Part shown: piece after piece, positions 31,668 through 42,362 of the stretch
Numbering within the stretch: position 1 is the stretch's first letter
Layout: each line of letters starts with the position of its first letter
From: Euptelea pleiosperma
Lineage: Eukaryota > Streptophyta > Magnoliopsida > Ranunculales > Eupteleaceae
Length of the DNA stretch: 64,000 bases
Assembly: GCA_035048495.1 (NCBI GenBank)
Contig: CM068547.1
Span: 6,475,700 to 6,539,699, forward strand
Direction: 5' to 3'
Translations under genes and position numbers: made by a program
Notes under the pieces: model-generated
Databases searched by the model: none
What the model was told of the DNA's origin: nothing
Seen by the model: the letters and a program-made list of their open reading frames with translations, nothing else

Positions 31668-33470
31668 ACAACAGATTCCTGATGTAATGACACTATGGAA
31701 GCAACTAATTCTTTGAGCAGTTTCCACTGAATGGTGCACTACAATTCCTCTTAACTGGCTGATATGTGGTAAATGGAATGTTACATGAGATGGGTAGCAA
31801 AGAAGAACACAAGAAGTGTCCATGACTGGAATGAGCATCCTTAAATCACACCAATATTTGGAAATTCAGTTCCGTCTGGGAACCTCTTCGTTTGCTGCCT
31901 GAGTTCAATCGGCCTTGCCATTGAGAAATTCACCAAAGTAAACTGGTTGAGTCAATCATCCACGTGGATTATTTGTTTTTGACAAATTGATATGTCAGCT
32001 TTGTTATTAGAGCAAAGTCAAACTGAATTGACTTTGACTTGACCAAGATGTCAATTGATCAGTATGTTTTGAACACAGAGACAAACAACTCTAATATTCT
32101 GCTTTAAAGAGTTTATTCCCTCAAGGGTGCAATCTACTTGTGTAAGTTTGACCAACATTTCAACAAAGGTGATTGCTGTAATACTGCCAGGATCTCTACC
32201 ATACATCTACATATGTCAATGATCTGACTGTCCTATTTATATGCCCCCATCTGTGAGATTCCATAACCCCATCCAATAATCAGCATCACTGATTAGGTTG
32301 GTTCGTTGGGGTTCTGACTTAGCCTACCATACATTTACTTATAGGCCTCCTGACAGTTTTTAAAATGGTGAAACACAATGTGTACAATAATGCAGAAAGA
32401 GACCTATCTTCGAATGGTTAGAATCTTCTGATTAGGTTACTTTGGGGTGAGATGGCCCTACTCTCTATTTAAGAATGCCGCAGTTATGCGGTTGTAGATA
32501 AAACTCCGCAGGCAACAATGAAGTTTGCTTGCGTAAGACTCGAATTAGGGTTAGCCACTTGGACACCCAAGAAAAGGAAAGAAAGAAACATATATGTTGA
32601 TCAGTTTGTTTTTGGGTTCATCCCCATTAAGATTCTAGGACTGGTTTGACAGAAAGTGCAATCCAAAACCCTACATTTTCTAGATTAGTTATTAAGGTTT
32701 GGAATGTTAATTAAAACTATTGACTTAATGCACAATTCTACAGTTTGTTCATTAAGTTTGAATCAAGTTACCTATAAAGTGTGATTAGGTTAGAGTTGAT
32801 CATACATTTGAATCTTGTTTTGATCCTATCTTCTTTGCTTACTGCTCCCTTGTAAGGTTCATAGGATTGGCTGACCCCTACTGTCATTAGATTTAGTTGA
32901 GATTCCAACTGCTTAGGTTTTAGTGTTAGAACCAGAGTTAGTTTTAGGGTTAGGGTTTAATGAAATCACCAGAAGCATATGGCTGCAATTATTAGGGTTT
33001 AGTATGGGTATTTTTTTCTTTCTCTAAGGTACTTAGGAGTAGGGTTTTAAAGGGTTAGTTTCATTGGATCTTGAGTGACGCAAGTGGGAGTAATTGTAGG
33101 CCATAAGCAATAGTTGCATTATGAGATGAGGGACTTGCAATTATTTTTTGGTGTCAGAGTTGTTGGGGGCAATTGGATATGTGATATTGTGCAAAAGTTT
33201 TATATTTTAAACTGAAATAGAAGTGAACATCTTCAATTAGAAATTCCAAATGAACAAAAAAAGCCCTAAAAAAAGTTAGAAAAGGATTAATGCTGAAAGG
33301 TAAAATTCATTTGAGGTTATGTAAGACAACAACATGTGTTTGATCCCTAAACCCTAATTTCTGAAAAGCTTTTTCAAGCAAAAATATATTTTGCTAGCGC
33401 AAAAAATAGTAATCCAAACAGGCCATTAACTTTCTTCATGCAAACAAAACGAAACGAAAAATACCCATCT
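31668..33470. other. Transporter 3' flank and intergenic DNA
   Basis: The first few hundred bases probably hold the 3' UTR and polyadenylation site. No gene is seen. A MITE end (TAATCCAAACAGGCC) lies at about 33410-33424. Confidence 0.4.
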
Positions 33471-33474
33471 AGAG

Positions 33475-33503
<29 letters not shown>
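33475..33503 (+). repeat. (TA)14 microsatellite
   Basis: Uninterrupted TA dinucleotides. Confidence 0.95.
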
Positions 33504-33507
<4 letters not shown>

Positions 33508-34034
33508 AAAAATTATGGATAAGAGCACAATCTGGTCTCAGGATTTTGTCTCGGTCCCATGCTTCCAACCCTCCGGCATCGACCCAGCAACCACGGCATT
33601 GATCACATAGAAGTCAAGGCACCATATGTGGCCTATAATTTTTTAGATCATTTGGGGACTCTCCAATCACTAGTTTTTGGAGAAATTTGGGATTTTTTTG
33701 GGGCAGCTATGTTAATAATGGCATAGCCACTACCATGTATGTTCATGAACATATTCATTGCTCTTTGGTTTATTAATTGCATGCCACGTGTCATTCTCTA
33801 TGAGGTTCCACTATAAAACTAGTGGCCAAGAACTATGAGGGTGACACACACACACATTAGTGTACTGGTATTGAATTATTTCACCCAAACAGTCCTTGTT
33901 TCAAGCAACTCGGTGGTTGCCGATCCTTTTCCTTAACCAAACACAGTCTGTAACAATTTATTAGGACAAAATGGGCAGTGTTATTCAATTTGTTTGCTCA
34001 CTATTTTTTTTTAGGGTTTTTAGCTTTTCCCCCT

Positions 34035-34905
34035 TGCTTTATTGATGCAATTTGCATGTCACCCAATGTTATTTTGTATATTTGCATCACAACCTTTGAC
34101 CATGGTCAACATCATTGACCATAGACGCCTATTAACAGTCTCCTGCTAGACATCTCAAAATGACGATAATAACCTTTAAAATTTAATGTTCCATTGTATC
34201 CCTAATTTCTATTTCTAAAGTAAATAGGTGTTTAGGATCCGGCTATCCATTATGTATATACTTGATCTACCGGCCAATAAAAACCCTAAATACATTATTG
34301 TTCTTATGAGAGGAAAAAAAAAGGCAGGGAACAAGTGACCATTGACCATTGTCCATTGTCAATAGTTGATTTTGTGCATAATGGGTGTTCTCAGGCTATG
34401 TTACCATGGATGAGAGGAAACAGAGGAGGTCTTGCTATTTTCGTACCTTTTTTTATTTATAGGTAAGCCTGTTTTTTTAAAGAGATTGGTAACTCGGTGA
34501 AGGCGAGTTTTGAACCCAAGTCTATAGTATCATCACCCACAAACTTTACCAACTGAGCAAGCAAAGATAGATCCAATTTCAAAACCCCTTGGTCTCTGGC
34601 TGAATGGAGGTCAACAATACTTCATTTGCTTCAGTAATTTTTCTAGGTTTAATTTTCTGGAACAGAAGTACCCATCAAAAGATGTCCTTTATTTTTATTT
34701 TTATGTATAAATGGGTGTTTAATGCTATTGGATTCAAGAACATGGTATTGCCTTAGCGTTCTGAAATGTTCAATTATTTTTTTCCCGTAACAACAATAAT
34801 GTTTTTAGGATTTTTTTAGGATAAAATATTTATTGGCCGTTGGATCAAGTATATAATGAATGACTGGATGAGTGACATGCAAATTGCATCAATAAAATAA
34901 GGCTC
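34035..34905. repeat. Inverted repeat, probable MITE remnant, enclosing a SINE
   Basis: TTTATTGATGCAATTTGCAT at about 34040 and, further on, TATATACTTGATCTACCGGC at about 34253 recur inverted near 34820-34905 (GGCCGTTGGATCAAGTATAT, ATGCAAATTGCATCAATAAA). The region lacks genes and holds the SINE at 34442. Confidence 0.6.
34442..34566 (-). mobile_element. tRNA-derived SINE, copy 1
   Basis: On the minus strand it reads GCTTGCTCAGTTGGTAAAG (A-box-like), then GGGTTCAAAACTC (B-box-like), then CTTCACCGAGTTA, ending in an AT-rich tail CTATAAATAAAAAAA. It matches the copy at 37617. Confidence 0.75.
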
Positions 34906-34959
34906 TTTCAAAAGGACGCTTAGCTTAATCAAACAGAGATGGAATATTTGCTGATATAC

Positions 34960-35265
34960 TTTTGTGGGCCAGGTTAGTTTGACATGCTTAAATGACATGT
35001 CTTTGTGGGGCCCACATGGAGATGCGTTAGGGTTTGATTCATTCTGAAGTTTCTAGTCTTATGATAAATGGATTCCAAGTTGAAAAAGTCTTGACAAGCT
35101 ATTTCACTGTTAACTTTAAGTGCACTTTTGATAGGATTAAAAGTTTCAGAATGGGTTGATTTTTTATGAATATGATCTCCATAGTGAGGAGATCATCCTC
35201 AGAAAAAAATCAGCCCTTGACTCATCTCCATGTAGGCCCCGCAACGACATTTAGTTTGGCTGGAA
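34960..35265. mobile_element. Core-sharing MITE, diverged copy
   Basis: GGGGCCCACATGGAGATG and CATCTCCATGTAGGCCCC are inverted arms. The interior holds TATGATCTCCATAGTGAGGA and GATCATCCTC. The outer ends are not clear. Confidence 0.6.
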
Positions 35266-35308
35266 GACAGTATTGAGTATAAGGGGTGTCATTAAGTGGG
35301 TATACTCA

Positions 35309-35373
35309 GTGGCGGAGCCAGGAAGGGGCCAGGGAGGGCAGTTGTCCCCCTCAACTATGAAAGGTCATTTAAA
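35309..35373. mobile_element. Left end of a CAGTGGCGGAGC hAT-type MITE
   Basis: CAGTGGCGGAGCCAGG matches the end of the complete element at 37661. Another MITE interrupts it at 35374. No right end was found. Confidence 0.55.
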
Positions 35374-35767
35374 GGGTCGGGATCAGGGGACACAAATTTG
35401 GATACACAATTTTACACCAATTTTGGCGTACCCACATGGAAGATAAATCAATGGCTGGTTTTTGGTGAGGATGTTCTTCTCACCATATAGATCACCCCTA
35501 CAAAAAATCAGCCCATTATGAAATTTCTAACCCCATCAAATGTGGGTTTCAAGTTAACAGTAAAAAATAGACGGTCCATAATTCTTCAACTTGTAAACCA
35601 GGCTACTAATATTAGAATGATTTAAAATTTTTGTGAGGGTGATCTCCTCACTATAAAGACCATCCTCACCAAAAATCATCCAATTTCAAAACTTCTAATT
35701 TATATATGGGCCCCCGCCAATTTTTTGGTGTGAATGTGTGTCCAAATTTGTGTCCCCTGATCCTGAC
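35374..35767. mobile_element. Core-sharing MITE, copy 3 (GGGTCGGGATCAGGGG ends)
   Basis: GGGTCGGGATCAGGGGAC and GTCCCCTGATCCTGAC are inverted ends flanked by identical CATTTAAA (35366-35373, 35768-35775). The interior is the common core (CACATGGAAGATAAATCAA, GGTGAGGATG). Confidence 0.9.
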
Positions 35768-35885
35768 CATTTAAAAAAAATTACCTACCTATGTATTAAA
35801 GTAAAATTATATGATTAGTAGGCTTCTTATTTGACGGGTCATTGTTCAGAAAACAATATTGACCTCAGATTCTAATGGAATGATC

Positions 35886-35889
<4 letters not shown>

Positions 35890-35925
<36 letters not shown>
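35890..35925 (+). repeat. (GA)18 microsatellite
   Basis: Uninterrupted GA run. Confidence 0.95.
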
Positions 35926-35928
<3 letters not shown>

Positions 35929-36545
35929 ATTATGTGTCCTTCAATGCAAAATCAGCTTTAGCATAGAAGAGGCTAGAACCAAAGGTGGTGGAAGACCCTA
36001 CGCAACTACAAGCCGGCAAGTTTGGTTTGGTTAAATAGGAATATTCGCAACAAAGGCCCTTCTACTTTTTTCTAAATATCACAGCCCCTACTATCTAAGA
36101 CACCCCTCGTCCTATAAAAATAACCAAAACACCCTTCAATCTCCATAAGGACACATATGGTACCATGCAGTGGGTCATAGATGATCACAACCATACGATT
36201 TCGTTTAGATGGTCGTGATAAGGAGATCGATCAATCTCCAAAGTGGGGTCCCATGTCCTCATCTAGTGCCCATATATAAACCATTGCAATTAGAATGGGC
36301 TAAGATTTCATTGTCAATTAGGTTAACACACACTTATTATGTTGCATAGATTGAAAGGGGCATTCAGTCACTTTCTTTCTCTACAAAACAGCCTTTGTAA
36401 TTATTGGAAGATGAAGGGCTCTTTTGAAAATTTTCTAGGAAACCCCAGCATTACTGAAGAAGGCTTTGATTTGTGTAATTAATTGCTTTCATCGACAATG
36501 TTTTTCCCGCACATTCCGACACACAACTTTGGCTCTCTCTCTAAA

Positions 36546-36579
36546 ACACCACACCACACCACACCACACCACACCACAC
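36546..36579 (+). repeat. (ACACC)n microsatellite upstream of the TATA box
   Basis: About seven ACACC units, ending nine bases before the TATA box of the small-protein gene. The two paralogous promoters lack it. Confidence 0.9.
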
Positions 36580-36587
36580 ATGATGTC

Positions 36588-36595
36588 TATAAAAG
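36588..36595 (+). promoter_or_regulatory. TATA box, small-protein gene 1
   Basis: TATAAAAG within CTATAAAAGG-CACC-TTG, a string conserved at the same distance upstream of all three paralogues. Confidence 0.8.
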
Positions 36596-36658
36596 GCCAC
36601 CTTGTTGAGAGACGTAATTATAGAATTGGCTAAGAGTGAATTCGAGAGAGAGAGAGAG

Positions 36659-36913
36659 ATGAATGGAGGTGGCATGGAATCGGTTGCACATCCGGCACCG
36701 GGCGTAAACGGCGGTCCAAACGGACAGCACGGTACGGAACGATGCGGGTACTTTCAGATGCCACTGCATTACCCAAGGTATACTAAAGCTGACTATGAGA
36801 CCATGCCGGATTGGAAGATCGATTGCTTACTTAGCGAGTACGGGTTGCCGATCATCGGAGACGTTGATCAAAAGAGGAAGTTTGCCATGGGAGCTTTTCT
36901 GTGGCCTCAGTAG
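36659..36913 (+). CDS. Small plant-specific protein (DUF7722-type), paralogue 1
   Basis: This is an intronless 84-residue protein. The variable N-terminus is Gly-rich. It is followed by the conserved block YFQMPLHYPRY, KADYETMPDWKIDCLLSEYG and FAMGAFLWPQ. I believe this is the plant DUF7722 family, whose biochemical role is unknown. No signal peptide or membrane segment is visible. The frame is open further up to an ATG at 36602, but that lies only seven bases past the TATA box, upstream of the likely transcription start, so 36659 is chosen. ATG 36674 is a second possibility. Paralogues 2 and 3 share the C-terminal 55 residues at roughly 80 percent by eye, and gene 1 is the most diverged. Confidence 0.85.
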   Translation: MNGGGMESVAHPAPGVNGGPNGQHGTERCGYFQMPLHYPRYTKADYETMPDWKIDCLLSEYGLPIIGDVDQKRKFAMGAFLWPQ

Positions 36914-37186
36914 AGTCGTTAGAGAGAAAAAACGAGGAGGGGGTGGCAGTTAATTTTAGGGTGTAATCCGTGTTAGCGTTATGTATTAGGTGTTTCTATT
37001 TTGTGGGTCTTGGTTAGAGGTATGTGAAGAGAAGGGCATTTATGTAAATTTTATTTCTCATTTGTTTTTATTAAGGTAGAGAATTAGAGCTGATTACTCG
37101 GTGTCTTTTTTTCGTTTTCTCTCTCTCTTTCTCTTTGAATTCCATGTCTTGATGTGTTTTCGGTCTCTCTTAACATTATCAAATGG

Positions 37187-37402
37187 CTCAGGCTCTGAGG
37201 ACCCCCTTTTCGTGACCCATCTTGGGAGTCGTGTGCTCACCCATGGATTTCGAGAATCCAACGGTGGTTGAGAGCTGGCAAAAAAGTACAAAAAAATTGA
37301 ATGCCAACTCAGCACTATCAACCACCTTTGGATTTTCGGAATCTATGGCTGAGCACACGACTCCCTAGAGGGGTCACAAAAAGGGGGGCCGTGAGCCCGA
37401 TC
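37187..37402. mobile_element. About 215-bp fold-back MITE, copy 1
   Basis: GACCCATCTTGGGAGTCGTG and CACGACTCCCTAGAGGGGTC are inverted arms. Further in, GAATCCAACGGTGGTTGA pairs with TCAACCACCTTTGGATTTTC. Similar elements lie at 40707 and 42160. Confidence 0.8.
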
Positions 37403-37616
37403 CTTACTAAATACCCTTAATATTTGGGCAGAGAGGAATGCTAGAAAGTAACGCCTTAATCAGCATAGATATGACTCTGCAAAACAAGAAAAACCGCCTT
37501 GAAAACAACACCCTAATTATAAAAATAATAAAAAAATCTTGTCTTTTTGCGGGAGTGCAACTGTGCAACTCCTTATATAGAAATGCTAAGAAACAACTAT
37601 GCAACTCCTTATTTAG

Positions 37617-37918
37617 GTGCCAGCTTGCTCAGTTGGTAAAGTTTGTGGGTGATGATCATTGGCGGAGCCAAGATTTTGATCGAGGGGGGCAAAATCACAA
37701 AAAAATTGTTCAGGGAGTAAAATCGCAAAAAAGAAAAAATTGGGAGGGGCAAACCAAAAAAAAAAGGTACTTTTGGAAGTAAATTTTTTTTTCCTACCCC
37801 TGAGCCCATCCTAGCTCCACCACTGGTGATGATACCAAAGACCTGGGTTCAAATACTGCCTTCACCGAGTTAGTGATCTCGTTAAAAGAACAGGCCTACC
37901 TATAATAAAAAAACGTCT
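37617..37918 (+). mobile_element. tRNA-derived SINE, copy 2, split by a hAT MITE
   Basis: GCTTGCTCAGTTGGTAAAG, then (after the insertion) CCTGGGTTCAAATACTGC, CTTCACCGAGTTAG and a CTATAATAAAAAAA tail. It matches the minus-strand copy at 34442. The MITE at 37661-37826 interrupts it. Confidence 0.8.
37661..37826. mobile_element. hAT-type MITE (CAGTGGCGGAGC ends) inside the SINE
   Basis: CATTGGCGGAGCCAAGAT and ATCCTAGCTCCACCACTG are inverted ends flanked by identical GTGATGAT. Removing it restores the SINE, as seen by comparison with 34442. Confidence 0.88.
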
Positions 37919-38826
37919 TTGGATGCAACTCAGTAAAGACAAGAAAAACTGCATCGAAAACCACACCTTAAATGAAAATATATAGTTTCTTCTTGTATTT
38001 TTGCCGGTTCCAACTGTGCAACTCCTGTCCGCGTTGCTTGTTAGCATTCCTCTGTAGATGAGGAATAAGGTTGATTTTGGTCACCGGAGACGAGAAAAAA
38101 AAATATTTTAATTCAGGGGGTGTGGTTTTCGAGACAATTTTTCGTATTAGTTGGTGGCGCAACATCCAACAAATATTTGCATTGGACCCAATCATTTTTT
38201 TTTTTTTTTTGCCAAAAAGTGGCTATAAACAACTGCAAATAATAAGCAAATGACTCTCTCATCGCCCTTAGTCTCCCCCAACATCTCACCCTTCTCCAAC
38301 CATCCGAATATTTTCCCAACAAATGTTTGTCATTGCAAATATTTTTCCTGCAAACTACACAGGATGCCAAGAAAAGGCCTAAGATCATCTTGATAAGTGT
38401 AATTTTTAGCTATGGCGCCCATCGAAGATGTGGCCCACTGATTAAATGGTCCATATAGAGCAATGGATAGAATGCTAGTAGAATGGTCTAGAAGCACGGA
38501 TCAACCATAAGTTCGTGTCCCTAAGACAGAGGTATCTGAAACAAGTTGTTTTGGAGAAGTGTCGTGATCAGCTTTATGATATAAAGTTATTGAGATAGAA
38601 GATATTAGGTTGTCAACAAACCACGCCAGATCATTGGGCTTTGAATTTGCTTTGTATCGGGCTTGGGCTGAACCGACATGATTCCAACTATGGGCTTTAT
38701 CAATTTGTTAAGGCCCAAAATTCAATAAATTAGGCCCACGACCACGCCTGCTGATAGACTTACGTTGAGTCCATCTTCAAAGTCCGATGCCTAAGCTTGT
38801 CAATTAAGAGCTTAATTAGTAGTTTG

Positions 38827-39285
38827 AAGCAAGGTTTAAAACTTAAAAAGCGGCCGTTATAATGATATAACGGACTTGGTTGGGTAAGCGGTAAAATTGT
38901 ATAATTCGCCAATTAAGGCCGCATTTGTATAAGTTCAAAATAAGCTAAGCTTATATCTTATAAAAAGTAATTTTTCCAGGTTAAGCAGAAGCCATATATA
39001 GATTGAAATCCAGCTTATAATTTATGCGGGATGCTCAAATTAAAACTCAAGTAAAACTCTTTAAATACCTAAAATGTCCTTATATTCTTTCAATATAAAT
39101 TTTGAATGACCACTAAACCTTTAATAAAACTTTTTAAATGGCAGAAATATCCTTCTAATCATTTCATAACCTTTTCAAATGACCAATTCATCATTTCTTG
39201 TCAAACCCAATATTTTAACCTACAAATTTAAGCAATAAGCTATAAGCTCGAATTAAGCTTAACCAAACGAAGCCACAATAAAATT
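38827..39285. mobile_element. CAAGG-type partial MITE and adjoining AAGCTTA-type MITE
   Basis: CAAGGTTTAAAACTT followed by GCGGCCGTTATAATGATATAACGG at about 38831 is a partial member of the CATGG group. From about 38926, GGCCGCATTTGTATAAG pairs with CTTAACCAAACGAAGCC at about 39275, an independent hAT-like MITE. Confidence 0.6.
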
Positions 39286-40114
39286 TACTTGTTCAAAGTT
39301 CAAACCTTGTGCCTCCCAAACGGGCCTTTAGTTTTGGGGCAACAAATGTTTTAGGTGATCCAGGTCCGCTGGGCTTTGGGATTTGGGCCTGGAAATATAC
39401 ATATATATGGTACCGGCCGGTGGAGAAAAACTTTGCTCTCTTGCGCATGAGATTATTTTTTATCATGCGGCTTTCCACTCGACACGTACCTCCAACAACC
39501 CTCGCTTTATAAAAGTATTTGAAATCAACTTTGATTTGAAATCTTTGCTAAGTGAGTTTGAGTACGTGTCGCTTGTAGAACCGCATGAGATCAATAATAC
39601 TCTCCTAGGCATGCTTACATCTACCAAAAAACCTTTCGTGACCCATTTGGTTGAGGAGATGCCTCAACACCCTATCATGTTGTGACATGTAGAGAATGAA
39701 GGTCACTTTGTGTGTGTGGTTGGGCAACAAGAAATGCAGAAGTGTAGAACTGAAATACGCTAATTCTCATTAAATGCTAGCTGCATCTCTATCTTAGATG
39801 GACGTACACGATTATCTCTACAATCTATGCATTATAGACGATCGACAATGACCGTCTATAAAACGCAACCTAATACAATTAATTAATTATAGCAACCAGT
39901 CCATAATTCATATTATTTATTTTACACTCTTTACTAGACCTTATTATCCAACCGTCCAGAAGGATCGCCTTATGCATGCTTTGATGGTTATGATCATATG
40001 GGTCTTCTTAAATGTTGGGTCGTCTCAACTCTCAAAGTCTCAAACCCTAGCTTGTGTGCCACGTGCCCTAATATTATGCTTATCAGACAACATAATTTGC
40101 TATAGTTTAGTTGC

Positions 40115-40690
40115 AGATCACTTTTACAGCGTATGAGTCTCTAACTCTATGGTCAATGATCATATTCGGTCTGATAACCCGATCCGATCCAATAATGACC
40201 CAACTCGATATATATATAGGTCAGGATCGGGGGACAACATTTTTGACAACAATTTTGGCGTACCCACATGGAGATGAATCAATAGCTGATTTTTGGTGAG
40301 GATGATCGCCTCACCATAGAGATCAGCCCTATAAAAAATCAACCCATTCTGAAATTTCTAATCCTATCTCAAGTTAACGATAAAAATAGATGGTCCATAA
40401 TTCTTCAACTTGTAAACCGGTTTAGGAATATCGGAAGGATTTGAATTTTTTTGAGGATGATCTCCTCACCATAGAGACCATATATCCTCACCAAAAATCA
40501 TCCCATTCTAAAACTTTTACTTTATATATTGGGCTGCAGCAAGTTTTTGTTGTAAAAAATGTTGTCCCCCAATCCTGACCCTATATATATCGGGTTGGGT
40601 CATTATTGGATTGGATTGGGTTATCAGACCGAATCTGATCATTGAACATAGAGTCATAGACTCATACACTGTAAAAGTGATCTGTATATA
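40115..40690. repeat. Inverted repeat with a MITE inserted at its centre
   Basis: The left arm (about 40115-40215) and right arm (about 40587-40690) are complementary for about 100 bp, e.g. GATCACTTTTACAG and CTGTAAAAGTGATC, or AATAATGACCCAAC and GTTGGGTCATTATT. Each arm meets the MITE in a TATATATA run. Confidence 0.88.
40219..40580. mobile_element. Core-sharing MITE, copy 4
   Basis: GGTCAGGATCGGGGGACAAC and GTTGTCCCCCAATCCTGACC are inverted ends in a TATATATA target at the centre of the inverted repeat. The interior has the common core. Confidence 0.88.
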
Positions 40691-40706
40691 TATGTGTGTG
40701 AGTGTG

Positions 40707-40912
40707 TGTGGAATAGGCTCATGGGACCGGCCTTTTTTCGACAGGCTCCGGGGACTGGCCTTGCCTGGCGTGGATTCAGAGAGAATCCATGTTTGCTTTG
40801 GCGAAAGGTGAATACCAGATCAGCTCTATCACAACTGTTGGATTCTTAAAATCCACGCCCAACAAGGCCTGACCTGGGAGGTGTCAAAAAAGGTCAGTCC
40901 CGGGAGCCCCAT
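40707..40912. mobile_element. Fold-back MITE, copy 2
   Basis: GGGACCGGCCTTTTTTCGAC pairs with GTCAAAAAAGGTCAGTCCC. Inner arms contain CGTGGATTCAGAGAGAATCC and GGATTCTTAAAATCCACG. Confidence 0.75.
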
Positions 40913-41272
40913 GTTAGTTATTTGGCTTAAGAAATTTTATTTTTAAAAATCAAAATTTACAATTTTATTGATCAAATCAACTCGATGTTAAGTAGCATGT
41001 TGGGTCGGAACGATTTGAATTTGTGATCCGATAAGCTATTGGATCAGGTCCGAACCTACCCAAATCTGATCCAAACCCGAGCCATTGACAGCTCTACTTC
41101 TATACATATCCTCTAGAAGTCACTTTCTCAAGAAAATAAAAAGGCCATTTAAACTATTTTCCCATGAAAGCCGTAACCATTTTTGAAACACTTCTTTTTC
41201 TGGATATTTAATGCCCTCTATTATTTTTGTAGTACATTCACCATTTCCATCTCTCTCTATGTCCCGAGTATC

Positions 41273-41280
41273 TATAAAAG
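41273..41280 (+). promoter_or_regulatory. TATA box, small-protein gene 2
   Basis: TATAAAAG, 54 bases before the ATG, in a promoter nearly identical to that at 48019. Confidence 0.8.
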
Positions 41281-41333
41281 GACACCCTGTGCATTAGAAA
41301 TTGAAGTAAGGATAGAGAGATAGAAAGAGAGAC

Positions 41334-41591
41334 ATGAGTGCAACGGGTTGCCCGAGTACTGCCTACACGCTGCGCGGCGTAAGGGCAAACGGGCACCGTG
41401 GTAGTAGTGAGAAGCACCAATACTTCCAGATGCCACTGCACTACCCAAGGTACAAAAAAGCCGACTATGAGACCATGCCGGAGTGGAAGCTCAACTGCCT
41501 TCTCTCCGAATACGGGTTGCCCGTGACTGGAGATGTCGCTCATAAGAGGAATTTCGCCATTGGAGCGTTCCTTTGGCCTTCTCAGAAGTGA
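41334..41591 (+). CDS. Small plant-specific protein (DUF7722-type), paralogue 2
   Basis: This is an intronless 85-residue protein, MSATGCPSTAYTLRG..., with the conserved YFQMPLHYPRYKKADYE, MPEWKLNCLLSEYGLPVTGD and FAIGAFLWPSQK. The start is supported by the TATA box 54 bases upstream and by identity of the N-terminus in paralogue 3. It differs from paralogue 3 at four residues, one of them Ile for Met in the otherwise conserved FAMGAFLW. Both copies lie in duplicated segments. Function is unknown; no targeting signal is evident. Confidence 0.88.
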   Translation: MSATGCPSTAYTLRGVRANGHRGSSEKHQYFQMPLHYPRYKKADYETMPEWKLNCLLSEYGLPVTGDVAHKRNFAIGAFLWPSQK

Positions 41592-42159
41592 ATGAATGAA
41601 AGTCTATACGCTATACCTATATATTGAGAGATGTCAAGTATGACAGTTAAGTTAGTTAAAGATTTAATGCTGTGATAGTGTATTATTTAGCAGTTGTGTG
41701 TTGGTAGTTAATTTCTATGATATGGGTACGTGGGTTCTCATGTAAACTTTATATCCCTTTTCCTGTATAATAATCTCTATTCTACTTATTAACGCACGAA
41801 GGGCTTATTGCATGCTCACGCTAAATATAATTAAATAGAGATCCTGGGTTGATAGTTTGTCTTGGCTTTTAGTTAATTTAACAAAAACAAAGCACAGAGA
41901 TAATGAAAAATAAAGTTCTACGGTTCTTCTTCGGAGACAGAAAACTTTGTGTTTGCTTGCACTCAAAGTTGGTTTAAGAAGAAATCACGTTTGTTTGGAT
42001 GATAAACAATCAAGGAATGCAAACAAGCAACTCCGTTGGGAGTTACACCCGCAAAAAGACAAGAACGGAAATACATATATATTTTAATTCAAGAGGTGGT
42101 TTTCAAGGCGCTTTGTACTAATTAAAGGGCTCAAAAGAAAGAGAATAAAACTAAAATAT

Positions 42160-42362
42160 TATAGGTCCGAGAACTACTTTTTTCTGACCCCTCTTGGGAA
42201 TCGTGGTCTTGGCCGTGGATTTCACGAATCCAACAGTGGTTGATATTGCTGCAAAAAGTGATGCCATCTCAGCTCAATCAACCACCGTTGGATTCTTAGA
42301 ATCCACGGCCGAGAACACAACTCCCAAAAGGGGTTAGTAAAAGGGGGTCCTTGAGCCTGACC
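42160..42362. mobile_element. Fold-back MITE, copy 3
   Basis: GACCCCTCTTGGGAATCGTG pairs with CACAACTCCCAAAAGGGGTT. Inner arms contain CGTGGATTTCACGAATCC and GGATTCTTAGAATCCACG. It is absent from the matching place in unit B. Confidence 0.8.

Noticed and set aside
34442..34566. A functional tRNA gene
   Set aside because: A- and B-box-like strings exist but no cloverleaf can be drawn, and the tail is SINE-like.
36602..36658. Upstream ATG of small-protein gene 1
   Set aside because: It lies between the TATA box and the likely transcription start.
41238..41543. 101-codon minus-strand frame (also 47948-48277)
   Set aside because: Antisense shadow of the small-protein genes; conserved only because the duplicated sense gene is conserved.
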